A DNA stretch of 64,000 nucleotides from Streptomyces ochraceiscleroticus (lineage in GTDB: Bacteria; Actinomycetota; Actinomycetes; Streptomycetales; Streptomycetaceae), in the NCBI RefSeq assembly GCF_000720485.1, contig NZ_JOAX01000019.1, positions 62,001-126,000 on the forward strand, read 5' to 3'. Positions 16,548 to 24,168 of the stretch are shown in pieces. A model generated the notes under the pieces. The model searched no databases and had not been told where the DNA came from. It worked only from the letters and a program-made list of their open reading frames with translations. Both the position numbers and the translations under genes were made by a program. Numbering within the stretch: position 1 is the first letter of the stretch; the number at the start of each line of letters is the position of its first letter.

Positions 16548-17189
16548 TTACGCCCCGCTCCGCACGTTCCGCACCCCGAACACCGCCCGCCCCGTGCCGA
16601 GGAGCACTTCCGCGTACCGCTCCGGTGTCATGCCGCCGGCCGCCGCGATGGTCATGTCGCAGCCGTCGACCACCGCCATCACCGCCCCGACCGCCGCCTC
16701 CTGGGACATGACGGGCGCGAACTCGCCGGTCGCCACGCCCTCGGCGAGGATGCCGGAGACCAGGGCCCGCCACTCGTCATGAACCCGCCGTATCCCGTCC
16801 CGCAGCTCCTCATGGCGGGCCGCGCTCGCGCAGAATTCGGTCCAGGTCGTGCAGCGACGTATCAGGTCCGGGTCGCCGGTCAGCTCCCGCACGAGCAGCT
16901 CGAACCGGCGCCACGGGTCCGGCTCGCCGACGGCCGTGCACCGCCACCGGCCGATCAGCTCGCCTATCGACCACTCGAAGGCGTGCCGGAAGAGCGCGTC
17001 ACGGGTCTCGAAGTGATGCTGTATCGAACCTATGGAGACCTGCGCGGAGTTGGCCACGTCCCGCAGCCGGGCGGCGTCGAAGCCGTGCTCCGCGAGGGCG
17101 AGAGCCGCGGCGCGCAGTATCCGCTCGCGCTGGACGTCTGCACCGGCCGGCACCACTCCCGTCCGCTCCGATGCCCCACGCTCGGCCAT
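16548..17189 (-). CDS. TetR-family regulator
   Basis: A 213-residue regulator with an N-terminal TetR helix-turn-helix (about 18-65, reading ILRAAALALAEHGFDAARLR then QVSIGSIQHHFETRDALFRH) and a helical ligand domain with DEWRALVSGILAEGV. The start at 17189 (MAERG) has GAAGGGG upstream; a longer open frame runs into the AT-rich promoter region and is rejected. First gene of a two-gene unit with the OYE-like enzyme. It likely binds the CAATAAT inverted repeat 44 bp upstream, controlling itself, the flavoenzyme and the divergent permease. Confidence 0.88.
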   Translation of the reverse strand: MAERGASERTGVVPAGADVQRERILRAAALALAEHGFDAARLRDVANSAQVSIGSIQHHFETRDALFRHAFEWSIGELIGRWRCTAVGEPDPWRRFELLVRELTGDPDLIRRCTTWTEFCASAARHEELRDGIRRVHDEWRALVSGILAEGVATGEFAPVMSQEAAVGAVMAVVDGCDMTIAAAGGMTPERYAEVLLGTGRAVFGVRNVRSGA

Positions 17190-17232
17190 ACCGCCCACCC
17201 CTTCACCGTTTTCCGTCCAGCCTCTTGCCTTC

Positions 17233-17251
17233 CAATAATACCCAATTATTG
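17233..17251. promoter_or_regulatory. AT-rich inverted repeat, likely TetR operator
   Basis: Perfect 7-bp arms CAATAAT (17233-17239) and ATTATTG (17245-17251) with a 5-nt spacer lie in an AT-rich island unusual for this genome. The site is between the TetR gene and the permease, and its last base is the first base of the permease's possible GTG start. It is a likely operator for the adjacent TetR protein. Confidence 0.6.
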
Positions 17252-18648
17252 TGACCGCGAACACATTTTTGGCACGTCTGAACAACGGACGTGCGTCCGG
17301 CCGAAGTTCTCAAGAGACGGGCGGCAGAGCGCTCTGGGTCGGCGGCGCGCTGATCGGCCTGCTGCAGAACATGCTGTTCGCCGAGACCGCCGCGATGTTC
17401 CCCGGCAAGTCCGGCGGCGTCAGCCGGTACGCCTCCGAGGGCTGGAAGCGGTACTTCGCGCCGCTCGGCGCCGTCGCCGCGTACGGCTACTGGATCGGCT
17501 GGTCGTTCAGCATCGCGGTGAACGCGGCCGCGATCGGCGCGCTCGTCACCGCGCACTGGTTCCCCGGCACGCCCGAAGTGCCGCTCCTCCCCGGCCATTC
17601 GGTCGGCCTGGCCGAACTGATCGGCGTCGCCGCCGTCTTCGCCGCCTGGGCCTGCAACTACTTCGGCGCGCGGCTCACCGCCCGCGCCTCGAAGATCACC
17701 AGCGGCATCGTGCTGTGCGGCCTCGTCGTGGTCGTCGCGGCGCCCTTCCTGAGCGGCCACACCTGGCACGCGGCCAACCTCACCTGGTACCACGGCGGAA
17801 GCTGGACGACGCTGATCGTGTGGTTCTACGTCACCGCGTGGACCACCTACGGCACCGAGATCTGCGCCTCGTTCGCGCCCGAGTACAAGGACACGGTCCG
17901 CGACACCGCCAAGGCGCTGCGCGCCACCTCGCTCCTCTCCCTCGTCCTCTTCTTCGTCGTGCCGCTCGCCATGGTCGGGTCGGTCGGCGAGGACGCCATC
18001 CGGAAGGACCCGGTCGGCGCGTTCGCCATCGCCTTCGAGCAGGCGCTCGGCGGCTTCTCCTCGCTCGGCGTCCTCATTCTCGTCTCCTCGATGTTCCTCG
18101 GGATGGTGTCCACGACGGCGGACGGCGGCCGGGCGCTGTACGGGCTGGCCCGCGAGAGGATGACCGTCCGGCAGCTCGACCACCTGAACCGGTGGGGCGT
18201 ACCGGGCCGCGCACTCACCCTCGACGTCGTACTGAACAGCGCGATCCTGCTGCTCCTCGGAGAGCCGCTGAGCATCCTGATCGCCAGCAACTTCGGGTAC
18301 CTGGTGGCGGTCGTGCTGGCCGTCTCCGCCTTCCTGCTGCTGCGCAAGGACCGCCCGGACTGGCCCCGCCCGATCCGCCGCGGCCGCTTCTGGATACCGG
18401 TCGCCTGGGCGGTGCTGGTCATCGACGTCGTGGTGGTCGCGGTGGGCGTCACGCACCCCTCACTGGCCGCGAACGGCGGTCCGAAGGACACCCTCATCGC
18501 GGTCGGCATCCTGCTGCTGTCCGTCGTGCTGTACGCGTACCGCCGCGTCGTCCAGGACAAGGAGCGCATCGCCTGGCGCATCGAGACGCCGGCCGTCCCG
18601 GAGCCCGAGCCGCCCCAGGAGTACGTCACCCAGCGGCCACCCCGGTAA
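17251..18648 (+). CDS. APC-superfamily amino acid permease lacking its first membrane helix
   Basis: At most 465 residues, ending VTQRPPR. From about residue 28 the text is clear APC permease, beginning inside the second helix (ALWVGGALIGLLQNMLFAETAAMFPGKSGG) and then about ten further helices to 445, plus a Pro/Glu tail. The first helix with its usual Gly-rich substrate loop is missing. The only upstream start, GTG 17251, has no Shine-Dalgarno, overlaps an operator-like repeat, and its first ~21 codons lack the G/C third-position bias of real coding here. A stop precedes it in frame. So the gene seems to have lost its 5' end by deletion (breakpoint about 17310-17335) and is probably inactive. 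Alternatively it is an unusual short permease started from an internal ATG. Confidence 0.6.
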   Translation: MTANTFLARLNNGRASGRSSQETGGRALWVGGALIGLLQNMLFAETAAMFPGKSGGVSRYASEGWKRYFAPLGAVAAYGYWIGWSFSIAVNAAAIGALVTAHWFPGTPEVPLLPGHSVGLAELIGVAAVFAAWACNYFGARLTARASKITSGIVLCGLVVVVAAPFLSGHTWHAANLTWYHGGSWTTLIVWFYVTAWTTYGTEICASFAPEYKDTVRDTAKALRATSLLSLVLFFVVPLAMVGSVGEDAIRKDPVGAFAIAFEQALGGFSSLGVLILVSSMFLGMVSTTADGGRALYGLARERMTVRQLDHLNRWGVPGRALTLDVVLNSAILLLLGEPLSILIASNFGYLVAVVLAVSAFLLLRKDRPDWPRPIRRGRFWIPVAWAVLVIDVVVVAVGVTHPSLAANGGPKDTLIAVGILLLSVVLYAYRRVVQDKERIAWRIETPAVPEPEPPQEYVTQRPPR

Positions 18649-18708
18649 GCGCTCCTGTGAGTGCCCCAGTAGGCGCTCCAGCGGGCGAGTTGGGCAGTTC
18701 GCCCGCAA

Positions 18709-18736
18709 GATCATTATGATCCGGCGATGATCATAA
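18709..18736. promoter_or_regulatory. Nested palindromes around the start codon of the VWA gene
   Basis: GATCATTATGATC (18709-18721) is a perfect palindrome with central T. Its TTATGATC half (18714-18721) pairs again with GATCATAA at 18729-18736, leaving a 7-nt loop that contains the first two bases of the ATG (18727). No clear Shine-Dalgarno is visible. The element could be an operator or an mRNA switch that hides the start. Confidence 0.5.
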
Positions 18737-20031
18737 GATGGCGACTGGCGGCCGCGGTGTGCGGCCTGCTGGTCACTTTGACGGGCGGGCTCGCACCGGC
18801 GACCGCCTCGGCCGACGGACCGGCCCCCGCGGAGACCTCCGCGGAAACGTCCAAGGACGCCCCCAAGGTCGACCTCGTACTCGACGTCAGCGGCTCGATG
18901 CGCGCCCGCGACATCGACGGGCAGTCCCGGATGTCCGCGGCCAAGCAGGCGTTCAACGAGGTACTGGACGCGGCGCCCCAGGAGGTGCAGCTCGGCATCC
19001 GTACGCTCGGCGCCGAGTACCGCGGTGACGACCGCAAGGTGGGCTGCAAGGACACTCGCGCGCTGTACCCGGTCGGTCCGGTGGACCGCACCGAGGCCAA
19101 GACCGCCGTTGCGACCCTGGCCCCGACCGGCTGGACCCCGATCGGCCCGGCCCTGCTGAAGGCCGCGGACGACCTGGAGGGCGGCGACGGGGCCCGCCGC
19201 ATCGTGCTGATCAGCGACGGCGAGGACACCTGCCAGCCGCTCGACCCGTGCGAGGTGGCGCGCGAGATCGCCGCCAAGGGCATCCACCTCACCGTCGACA
19301 CGCTGGGCCTGGTGCCGGACGCCAAGACGCGTACCCAGTTGAGCTGCATCGCCGAGGCGACCGGCGGCACGTACACCTCGGTGCAGCACAAGGACGAGCT
19401 CTCCGGCCGGGTCAAGCAACTGGTGCACCGGACGGTCGAGCCGGCCGTCACGCCGGTACCGGCGAAGGGCGCCGACAGCTGCGAGGGGGCGCCGCAGCTC
19501 AAGGCCGGGCTCTACACCGACCGGGAGACCTTCGGCGAGGACCGCTTCTACCGGGTGGACGTACGGCCCGGCCAGGAGCTGCGCGCCTCGGTGAGCATCG
19601 CCGCCGACCGTGCCGTCCACGACGACTACGGCGTGCAGTTGCGCGCCTCTACGGTGCGCGGTCGCGAGATCGTGCGCGGCGAGGCCACGGGCGACGGCCG
19701 TACGGACGTGATCTCGACCGGCCTGCGCTACCCGAAGGCCGACGACGGCGAGGCGGCGGAGGACGCGGACGGCGAGCCGCTCCCCGAGACGGTCTGTCTG
19801 CGCGTCAGCAACGCCTTCTCCGCGCCCGCTTCGGTGAAGACCGAGCCGGGACTGCCCGTGGAGCTGTCCGTCGATGTGGTGGACGGACCGGACTCGGGGT
19901 CCGACGCCGCGTTTCTGGGGCTCGGTCACGGCTGGTGGTTCCTCATCTCGCTCACCCTGATCGGCCTGGCCGCCGGGGTGCTGTGGGGCTGGATCTCGCG
20001 CTGGCGCGTCACCGTCTGGAGGACCAACTGA
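18727..20031 (+). CDS. Secreted, C-terminally anchored VWA-domain protein
   Basis: A 434-residue protein with a signal peptide (1-29, IIRWRLAAAVCGLLVTLTGG then ATASA), a von Willebrand factor A domain (about 47-220) with the MIDAS signature Asp53-Val-Ser55-Gly-Ser57 and VLISDGEDT, a beta-rich exposed region (240-385) and one C-terminal helix (about 396-420) with a short basic tail. Paired cysteines in the VWA part (VGCKDT, EDTCQPLDPCEV, LSCIAEAT) suggest disulfides. It is therefore extracellular and membrane-anchored, probably binding a partner via a divalent metal. It overlaps the next gene by one base (TGATG), and the two products probably work together. Confidence 0.85.
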   Translation: MIIRWRLAAAVCGLLVTLTGGLAPATASADGPAPAETSAETSKDAPKVDLVLDVSGSMRARDIDGQSRMSAAKQAFNEVLDAAPQEVQLGIRTLGAEYRGDDRKVGCKDTRALYPVGPVDRTEAKTAVATLAPTGWTPIGPALLKAADDLEGGDGARRIVLISDGEDTCQPLDPCEVAREIAAKGIHLTVDTLGLVPDAKTRTQLSCIAEATGGTYTSVQHKDELSGRVKQLVHRTVEPAVTPVPAKGADSCEGAPQLKAGLYTDRETFGEDRFYRVDVRPGQELRASVSIAADRAVHDDYGVQLRASTVRGREIVRGEATGDGRTDVISTGLRYPKADDGEAAEDADGEPLPETVCLRVSNAFSAPASVKTEPGLPVELSVDVVDGPDSGSDAAFLGLGHGWWFLISLTLIGLAAGVLWGWISRWRVTVWRTN

Positions 20032-20858
20032 TGTCTGCCGTACGTCGTTTGTCGGCCGCACTGCTCGCCGGTGCGGCGCTCCTCGGGACGGCCGCGGCCG
20101 GTCAGCTCGCCCTCGCCGGGCCCGCGGTGGCCGCCTCCGCCTCTCCCTCCGACGCCCCGTCCGCGTCCGCCTCCTCGACCGCCGACCCCGAGGACGCCCC
20201 CGCGCCCACCGAGGCCGGTACCTCCTTCCGTACCGCCACGGTGATCCGGCCGGGTCAGCAGGCCACCGCCCAGGCGTCCACCGGTGACTACCTCTACTGG
20301 CAGTTCCCGGCCGACGCGGGGCAGGGCGCCACAGTGGATGCGACCGTCGAACTGCCCGATGCCGACGCGCGGCACGGCGAGTCGACCTGGCAGCTCGACG
20401 TGTACGACGGTCTGCGGCGCCGGCAGGCGTGCCGGTACGGCATGCAGACGAGGACCGTCGCGGCCGACGCCAGTACGGTCAAGCTGTCCTGCACCCTGCG
20501 GACGGTCCGCGCCGGCGCCGAGCCCTGGTCGAACGACCCGCTGCCCGGCGCGTACTACGTCCGCCTCACCACCCTGCACACCGCCTCCGCCGACGCCGGC
20601 CTGCCGGTCGAGGCGGCGGTGACCGCCACCACCACGGACGCGGGCAGCGCCCAGGACGTGGACGGCTCGCTCGCCGCTCCCCTGGTGCAGGGGTCGGCCG
20701 CGCGGCCCGAACCGGACGGCGGCTGGTCCTCGGGCTGGTGGTCGGCCCGCTGGCTCTGGACCGCGGCCGGCGCGGTGCTCGCTGCGCTCGCCGGGATCGC
20801 GGGATACCGCGCCACCGCCGGGCGCGGACGGCCGTCCCACCTGCCACCGTCCGCCTGA
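20031..20858 (+). CDS. Secreted membrane-anchored protein, partner of VWA protein
   Basis: A 275-residue exported protein of no recognised family. Visible parts: signal peptide (1-34), Ser/Ala/Pro-rich low-complexity linker (35-62), a beta-rich domain (about 63-215) with two cysteines likely bridged (QACRYG, KLSCTL), a Gly/Trp-rich stretch (GGWSSGWWSARWLW) and a C-terminal helix (about 238-260) with basic tail. The middle domain resembles the beta domain that follows VWA in the upstream product (polar, pre-peptidase-like). ATG 20031 shares one base with the previous stop, with GGAGG in between. Cell-surface partner role is inferred only from coupling. Confidence 0.75.
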   Translation: MSAVRRLSAALLAGAALLGTAAAGQLALAGPAVAASASPSDAPSASASSTADPEDAPAPTEAGTSFRTATVIRPGQQATAQASTGDYLYWQFPADAGQGATVDATVELPDADARHGESTWQLDVYDGLRRRQACRYGMQTRTVAADASTVKLSCTLRTVRAGAEPWSNDPLPGAYYVRLTTLHTASADAGLPVEAAVTATTTDAGSAQDVDGSLAAPLVQGSAARPEPDGGWSSGWWSARWLWTAAGAVLAALAGIAGYRATAGRGRPSHLPPSA

Positions 20859-20865
20859 GCGACGT

Positions 20866-20895
20866 CCGGCCCCGGAGCACCCGCTCCGGGGCCGG
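20866..20895 (+). terminator. Hairpin terminator after the VWA operon
   Basis: A perfect 13-bp stem (20866-20878 with 20883-20895) around the loop ACCC begins 7 bp after the stop of the second gene. It has no U-run, as usual in this genome. Confidence 0.8.
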
Positions 20896-20932
20896 CGTGC
20901 GTCTCGGCCGATCCGCCCCGTCCGGCCCCTTG

Positions 20933-20969
20933 TCGATACACAAACGCATCCCATACATTCGCGTATCGA
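20933..20969. promoter_or_regulatory. TCGATAC inverted repeat before TetR-FAD-SDR operon
   Basis: TCGATAC (20933-20939) and GTATCGA (20963-20969) are perfect 7-bp arms 23 bp apart, 43 bp before the TetR start. The region is AT-richer than its surroundings and likely holds the promoter. A looped or double operator for the TetR protein is possible. Confidence 0.4.
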
Positions 20970-21012
20970 ACGAAGCTCGATCGAACAGCGCGCAAGGGAA
21001 GCGAGGCCGGTC

Positions 21013-21672
21013 ATGACAGCTTCGGAGACCGCGGCGCCGAAGCGCGTCACCCGGCGCCGGGCGCAGACCCGGCAGCGACTGCTCGACGCCGCGCTGGAGG
21101 TCTTCGCCGAGGAGGGGTTCGGGCGGTCCACGGTGGACCAGGTGTGCGAGCGGGCCGGGTACACCCGCGGCGCCTTCTACTCGAACTTCACCTCGCTCGA
21201 CGAGCTGTTCCTCGCCATGTGGGAGCAGCGCTCCGGGGCGATGCTGGACGATCTGCGCGACGCGCTGGACCGGCTCGGCGACCTGGAGACGGTCTCCCCG
21301 GACGGGGCGCTGCGGGCCGTGCTGGACGCCGTACCGATCGATGACGCGTGGTATCGCGTGACGGCGGAGTTCACCGCGCACGCGCTGCGCAATCCCTCAC
21401 TGCGCCGGGTCATGGCCGCCCGCGAGGAGGCCATTCACGACACGCTGTTGCCGCTCGTCGAGGCCGCGCTCGCCCGCGCGGGCCGGCGGGTCGCCGACCG
21501 TACCGGACTGGGCCACGCGCTGGTCGCCGTGCACGACGGCACCAGCGTGCAGTGCCTCATGGAGCCGGACGACGAGGCCGTGCGGCAGCGGCGCGAAGAA
21601 CTGTTCCGGCACGTGGTCAACGCCTACAGCACCGCCTACAGCACCCAGAGCGAAGGGGCTCTCGATGAGTGA
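21013..21672 (+). CDS. TetR-family regulator, first gene of a redox operon
   Basis: A 219-residue protein with a canonical TetR DNA-binding head (about 15-65: RLLDAALEVFAEEGFGRSTV then YTRGAFYSNFTSLDELF) and a variable helical ligand domain. ATG 21013 is preceded by AAGGGAAGCGAGG. Its stop overlaps the FAD-dehydrogenase ATG by 8 bp, so it is translationally coupled to the enzymes it presumably controls, an arrangement of self-regulated operons. Confidence 0.88.
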   Translation: MTASETAAPKRVTRRRAQTRQRLLDAALEVFAEEGFGRSTVDQVCERAGYTRGAFYSNFTSLDELFLAMWEQRSGAMLDDLRDALDRLGDLETVSPDGALRAVLDAVPIDDAWYRVTAEFTAHALRNPSLRRVMAAREEAIHDTLLPLVEAALARAGRRVADRTGLGHALVAVHDGTSVQCLMEPDDEAVRQRREELFRHVVNAYSTAYSTQSEGALDE

Positions 21673-23332
21673 GCGCGAACAGGCCGATGTGATCGTCGTG
21701 GGGGCCGGGCTGGCGGGGCTCGTCGCGACGTACGAGCTGGTCAGGGCCGGGCGCAAGGTGCTGCTCGTGGACCAGGAGAGCGCGGCGAACCTGGGCGGCC
21801 AGGCGTTCTGGTCGCTCGGCGGGCTGTTCATGGTGAACAGTCCCGAGCAGCGCCGGATGGGCATCAAGGACTCCTACGAGCTGGCCCTGAAGGACTGGCT
21901 GGGCTCGGCCGGCTTCGACCGCGAGCGGGAGGACCACTGGCCGCGCCAGTGGGCACAGGCGTACGTGCAGTTCGCCGCCGGGGAGAAGCGCGCCTACCTG
22001 CACGAGCTGGGGCTGCGGCTGATGCCGAACGTCGGATGGGCCGAGCGGGGCTCCGGGCTCGCCTCCGGGCACGGGAATTCGGTGCCACGCTTCCATCTGA
22101 CGTGGGGCACGGGGCCGGAGGTCGTACGGGTCTTCCGCGACCCGGTGCTGGCCGCCGAGCACCGCGGGCTGGTCACGTTCAAGCACCGGCACCAGGTCGA
22201 CGAGCTGATCGTGGAGAACGGCGCGGCGGTCGGTGTCCGGGGCACGGTGCTGGAGCCGTCCGGCGCGGCGCGGGGCGTGAAGTCCTCCCGTACCGCGGCC
22301 GGTTCGTTCGAGCTGCGGGCGCAGGCCGTGGTCGTCACCTCGGGCGGCATCGGCGGCAACCCGGACCTGGTGCGCAAGAACTGGCCGGTGGACCGGCTCG
22401 GTCCGGCGCCGGAGCGGATGATCTGCGGGGTGCCCGCGCACGTCGACGGGCGGATGCTGGAGATCACCGAGAGCGCGGGCGGCAGCATCGTGAACCGCGA
22501 CCGCATGTGGCATTACGTGGAGGGCATCAAGAACTGGGACCCGATCTGGCCGGACCACGCCATCCGCATCATTCCCGGCCCGTCCTCGCTGTGGCTGGAC
22601 GCCACGGGCAAGCGGCTGCCGCCCCCGTACTTCCCCGGCTTCGACACGCTCGGCACGCTCCGGCACATCCGGGCCGGCGGCCATGAGCACAGTTGGTTCA
22701 TCCTCACGCAGTCGATCATCGAGAAGGAGTTCGCGCTCTCGGGCTCCGAGCAGAACCCGGACTTCACCGGCAAGGACCTCAAGATGACGCTCGGCCGGAC
22801 GAAGAAGGGCCCGACCGGTCCGGTGGCCGCGTTCATGGAGCACGGCGCGGACTTCGTGGTCCGCGACAACCTGCGCGACCTGGTGAGTGGGATGAACGCG
22901 CTGGGCAGCGGGCCCGAGCTGGACTACGACCAGGTACGGCGCGAGGTCGTGGCCCGCGACCGGGAGGTGGGCTCGGCGTACTCCAAGGACATGCAGCTCA
23001 TGGCGGTGCGCAACGCGCGTGCGTATCTCGCGGACAAGATCGTGCGGGTGGCCAGGCCGCACCGGCTGCTGGACCCGGCGCACGGCCCGCTGATCGCCGT
23101 ACGGCTGAACCTGCTCACCCGCAAGACGCTCGGCGGCCTGGAGACCACCCTGGACTCGCAGGTCGTACGGCCGGACGGCACGCCCTTCGAGGGGCTGTAC
23201 GCGGCGGGCGAGGTGGCCGGCTTCGGCGGCGGCGGGGTGCACGGATACAACGCGCTGGAGGGCACGTTCCTCGGCGGCTGCATCTTCTCCGGGCGCGCGG
23301 CGGGGCGGGCGCTGGCGAAGGGGCTGGCGTGA
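21665..23332 (+). CDS. FAD-binding dehydrogenase (KstD/fumarate-reductase-like)
   Basis: A 555-residue flavoprotein with an N-terminal FAD motif (VIVVGAGLAGLVATYELVRA, about 9-28) and a C-terminal FAD segment (GLYAAGEVAGFGGGGVHGYN then GGCIFSGRAAGRA). The fold belongs to the group including 3-ketosteroid delta-1-dehydrogenase, fumarate reductase and aspartate oxidase. The likely chemistry is introduction or removal of a C=C next to a carbonyl. Overlap with TetR (8 bp) and SDR (4 bp, GTGA) shows a tight three-gene operon. No steroid genes are nearby, so steroid specificity is not claimed. Confidence 0.88.
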   Translation: MSEREQADVIVVGAGLAGLVATYELVRAGRKVLLVDQESAANLGGQAFWSLGGLFMVNSPEQRRMGIKDSYELALKDWLGSAGFDREREDHWPRQWAQAYVQFAAGEKRAYLHELGLRLMPNVGWAERGSGLASGHGNSVPRFHLTWGTGPEVVRVFRDPVLAAEHRGLVTFKHRHQVDELIVENGAAVGVRGTVLEPSGAARGVKSSRTAAGSFELRAQAVVVTSGGIGGNPDLVRKNWPVDRLGPAPERMICGVPAHVDGRMLEITESAGGSIVNRDRMWHYVEGIKNWDPIWPDHAIRIIPGPSSLWLDATGKRLPPPYFPGFDTLGTLRHIRAGGHEHSWFILTQSIIEKEFALSGSEQNPDFTGKDLKMTLGRTKKGPTGPVAAFMEHGADFVVRDNLRDLVSGMNALGSGPELDYDQVRREVVARDREVGSAYSKDMQLMAVRNARAYLADKIVRVARPHRLLDPAHGPLIAVRLNLLTRKTLGGLETTLDSQVVRPDGTPFEGLYAAGEVAGFGGGGVHGYNALEGTFLGGCIFSGRAAGRALAKGLA

Positions 23333-24168
23333 CGGGCGACGCGGTACGCGACACAGCACGCGGCAGCGCTCGGCGGACGGCGCTGGTCACCGGTGCCTCC
23401 TCGGGCATCGGCCGGGCCGTCTGCCGGGCCCTGCTGGACCGCGGTTACCACGTGATCGCCACCAGCCGGGCGCCCGAGAAGATCCCCGAGGCCGAGCGTC
23501 TGCCCGGCGCCGTCTACCTCGCGCTCGACCTCACCGACCCGGCGAGCATCGAGGCGTGCGCAGCGGCGGCGGGCCCGGTCGACGTGCTGGTCAACAACGC
23601 GGGCGAGAGCCAGCTCGCCGCCCTCGAAGAGCTGCCGATGGACGCGCTGGAGCGGCTGTTCCAGCTCAATGTCTTCGGTGCGGTGCGGCTGACCCAACTG
23701 CTGCTGCCGGGGATGCGGGAGCGCCGCGGCGGCCGGGTCGTCATGGTCGGCTCCATGCTGGCCAGCTTCCCGCTGGCCTTCCGCTCCTCGTACGTGGCCT
23801 CGAAGGCCGCGATCAAGGCGTTCGCGACCGCGGCCCGCCGCGAACTCGCCCCGTACGGCGTCTGGTTGACCACCGTGGAGCCGGGCTCCATCAACACGGG
23901 CATCAGCGAGCGCCGCACCCGCTACCTCGCCGACGGCTCCCCGTACACCGACGCCTTCCGTACGGTCTCCGCCCGCCTGGACCGCAACGAAGCGGCCGGC
24001 ATCAGCGCCGCGACCGTGGCGGCGACGGTCCTGAAGGCCATCGAGGCGACCGGCCCGAAGCCCCTGTACGCCGTGGGCAGCCGCGCCCCACTGGTCTTCA
24101 CCCTCCGGCGCCTGCTCCCCCGCCGCCTCACCGAGACCCTGGTGTCCCGGGCACATGGCCTGAAGTGA
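23329..24168 (+). CDS. SDR-family oxidoreductase
   Basis: A 279-residue classical SDR: TGASSGIG cofactor loop (about 21-28), NNAG (about 88-91), catalytic Ser/Tyr/Lys in VGSMLASF and SSYVASKAA. An Arg in TSRAPEK after beta-2 favours NADP(H). The C-terminal 60 residues are longer than minimal SDRs and end hydrophobic/basic (VFTLRRLLPRRLTETLVSR), like retinol-dehydrogenase-type SDRs. GTG 23329 overlaps the FAD gene stop by 4 bp. It may act on the carbonyl/alcohol next to the bond oxidised by the FAD enzyme. Its last 41 bp overlap the convergent MFS gene. Confidence 0.88.
   Translation: MTGDAVRDTARGSARRTALVTGASSGIGRAVCRALLDRGYHVIATSRAPEKIPEAERLPGAVYLALDLTDPASIEACAAAAGPVDVLVNNAGESQLAALEELPMDALERLFQLNVFGAVRLTQLLLPGMRERRGGRVVMVGSMLASFPLAFRSSYVASKAAIKAFATAARRELAPYGVWLTTVEPGSINTGISERRTRYLADGSPYTDAFRTVSARLDRNEAAGISAATVAATVLKAIEATGPKPLYAVGSRAPLVFTLRRLLPRRLTETLVSRAHGLK

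Noticed and set aside
21665..23332. Steroid degradation cluster
   Set aside because: Only one KstD-like flavoprotein and an SDR; no KshA, HsaC or fatty-acyl genes accompany them.
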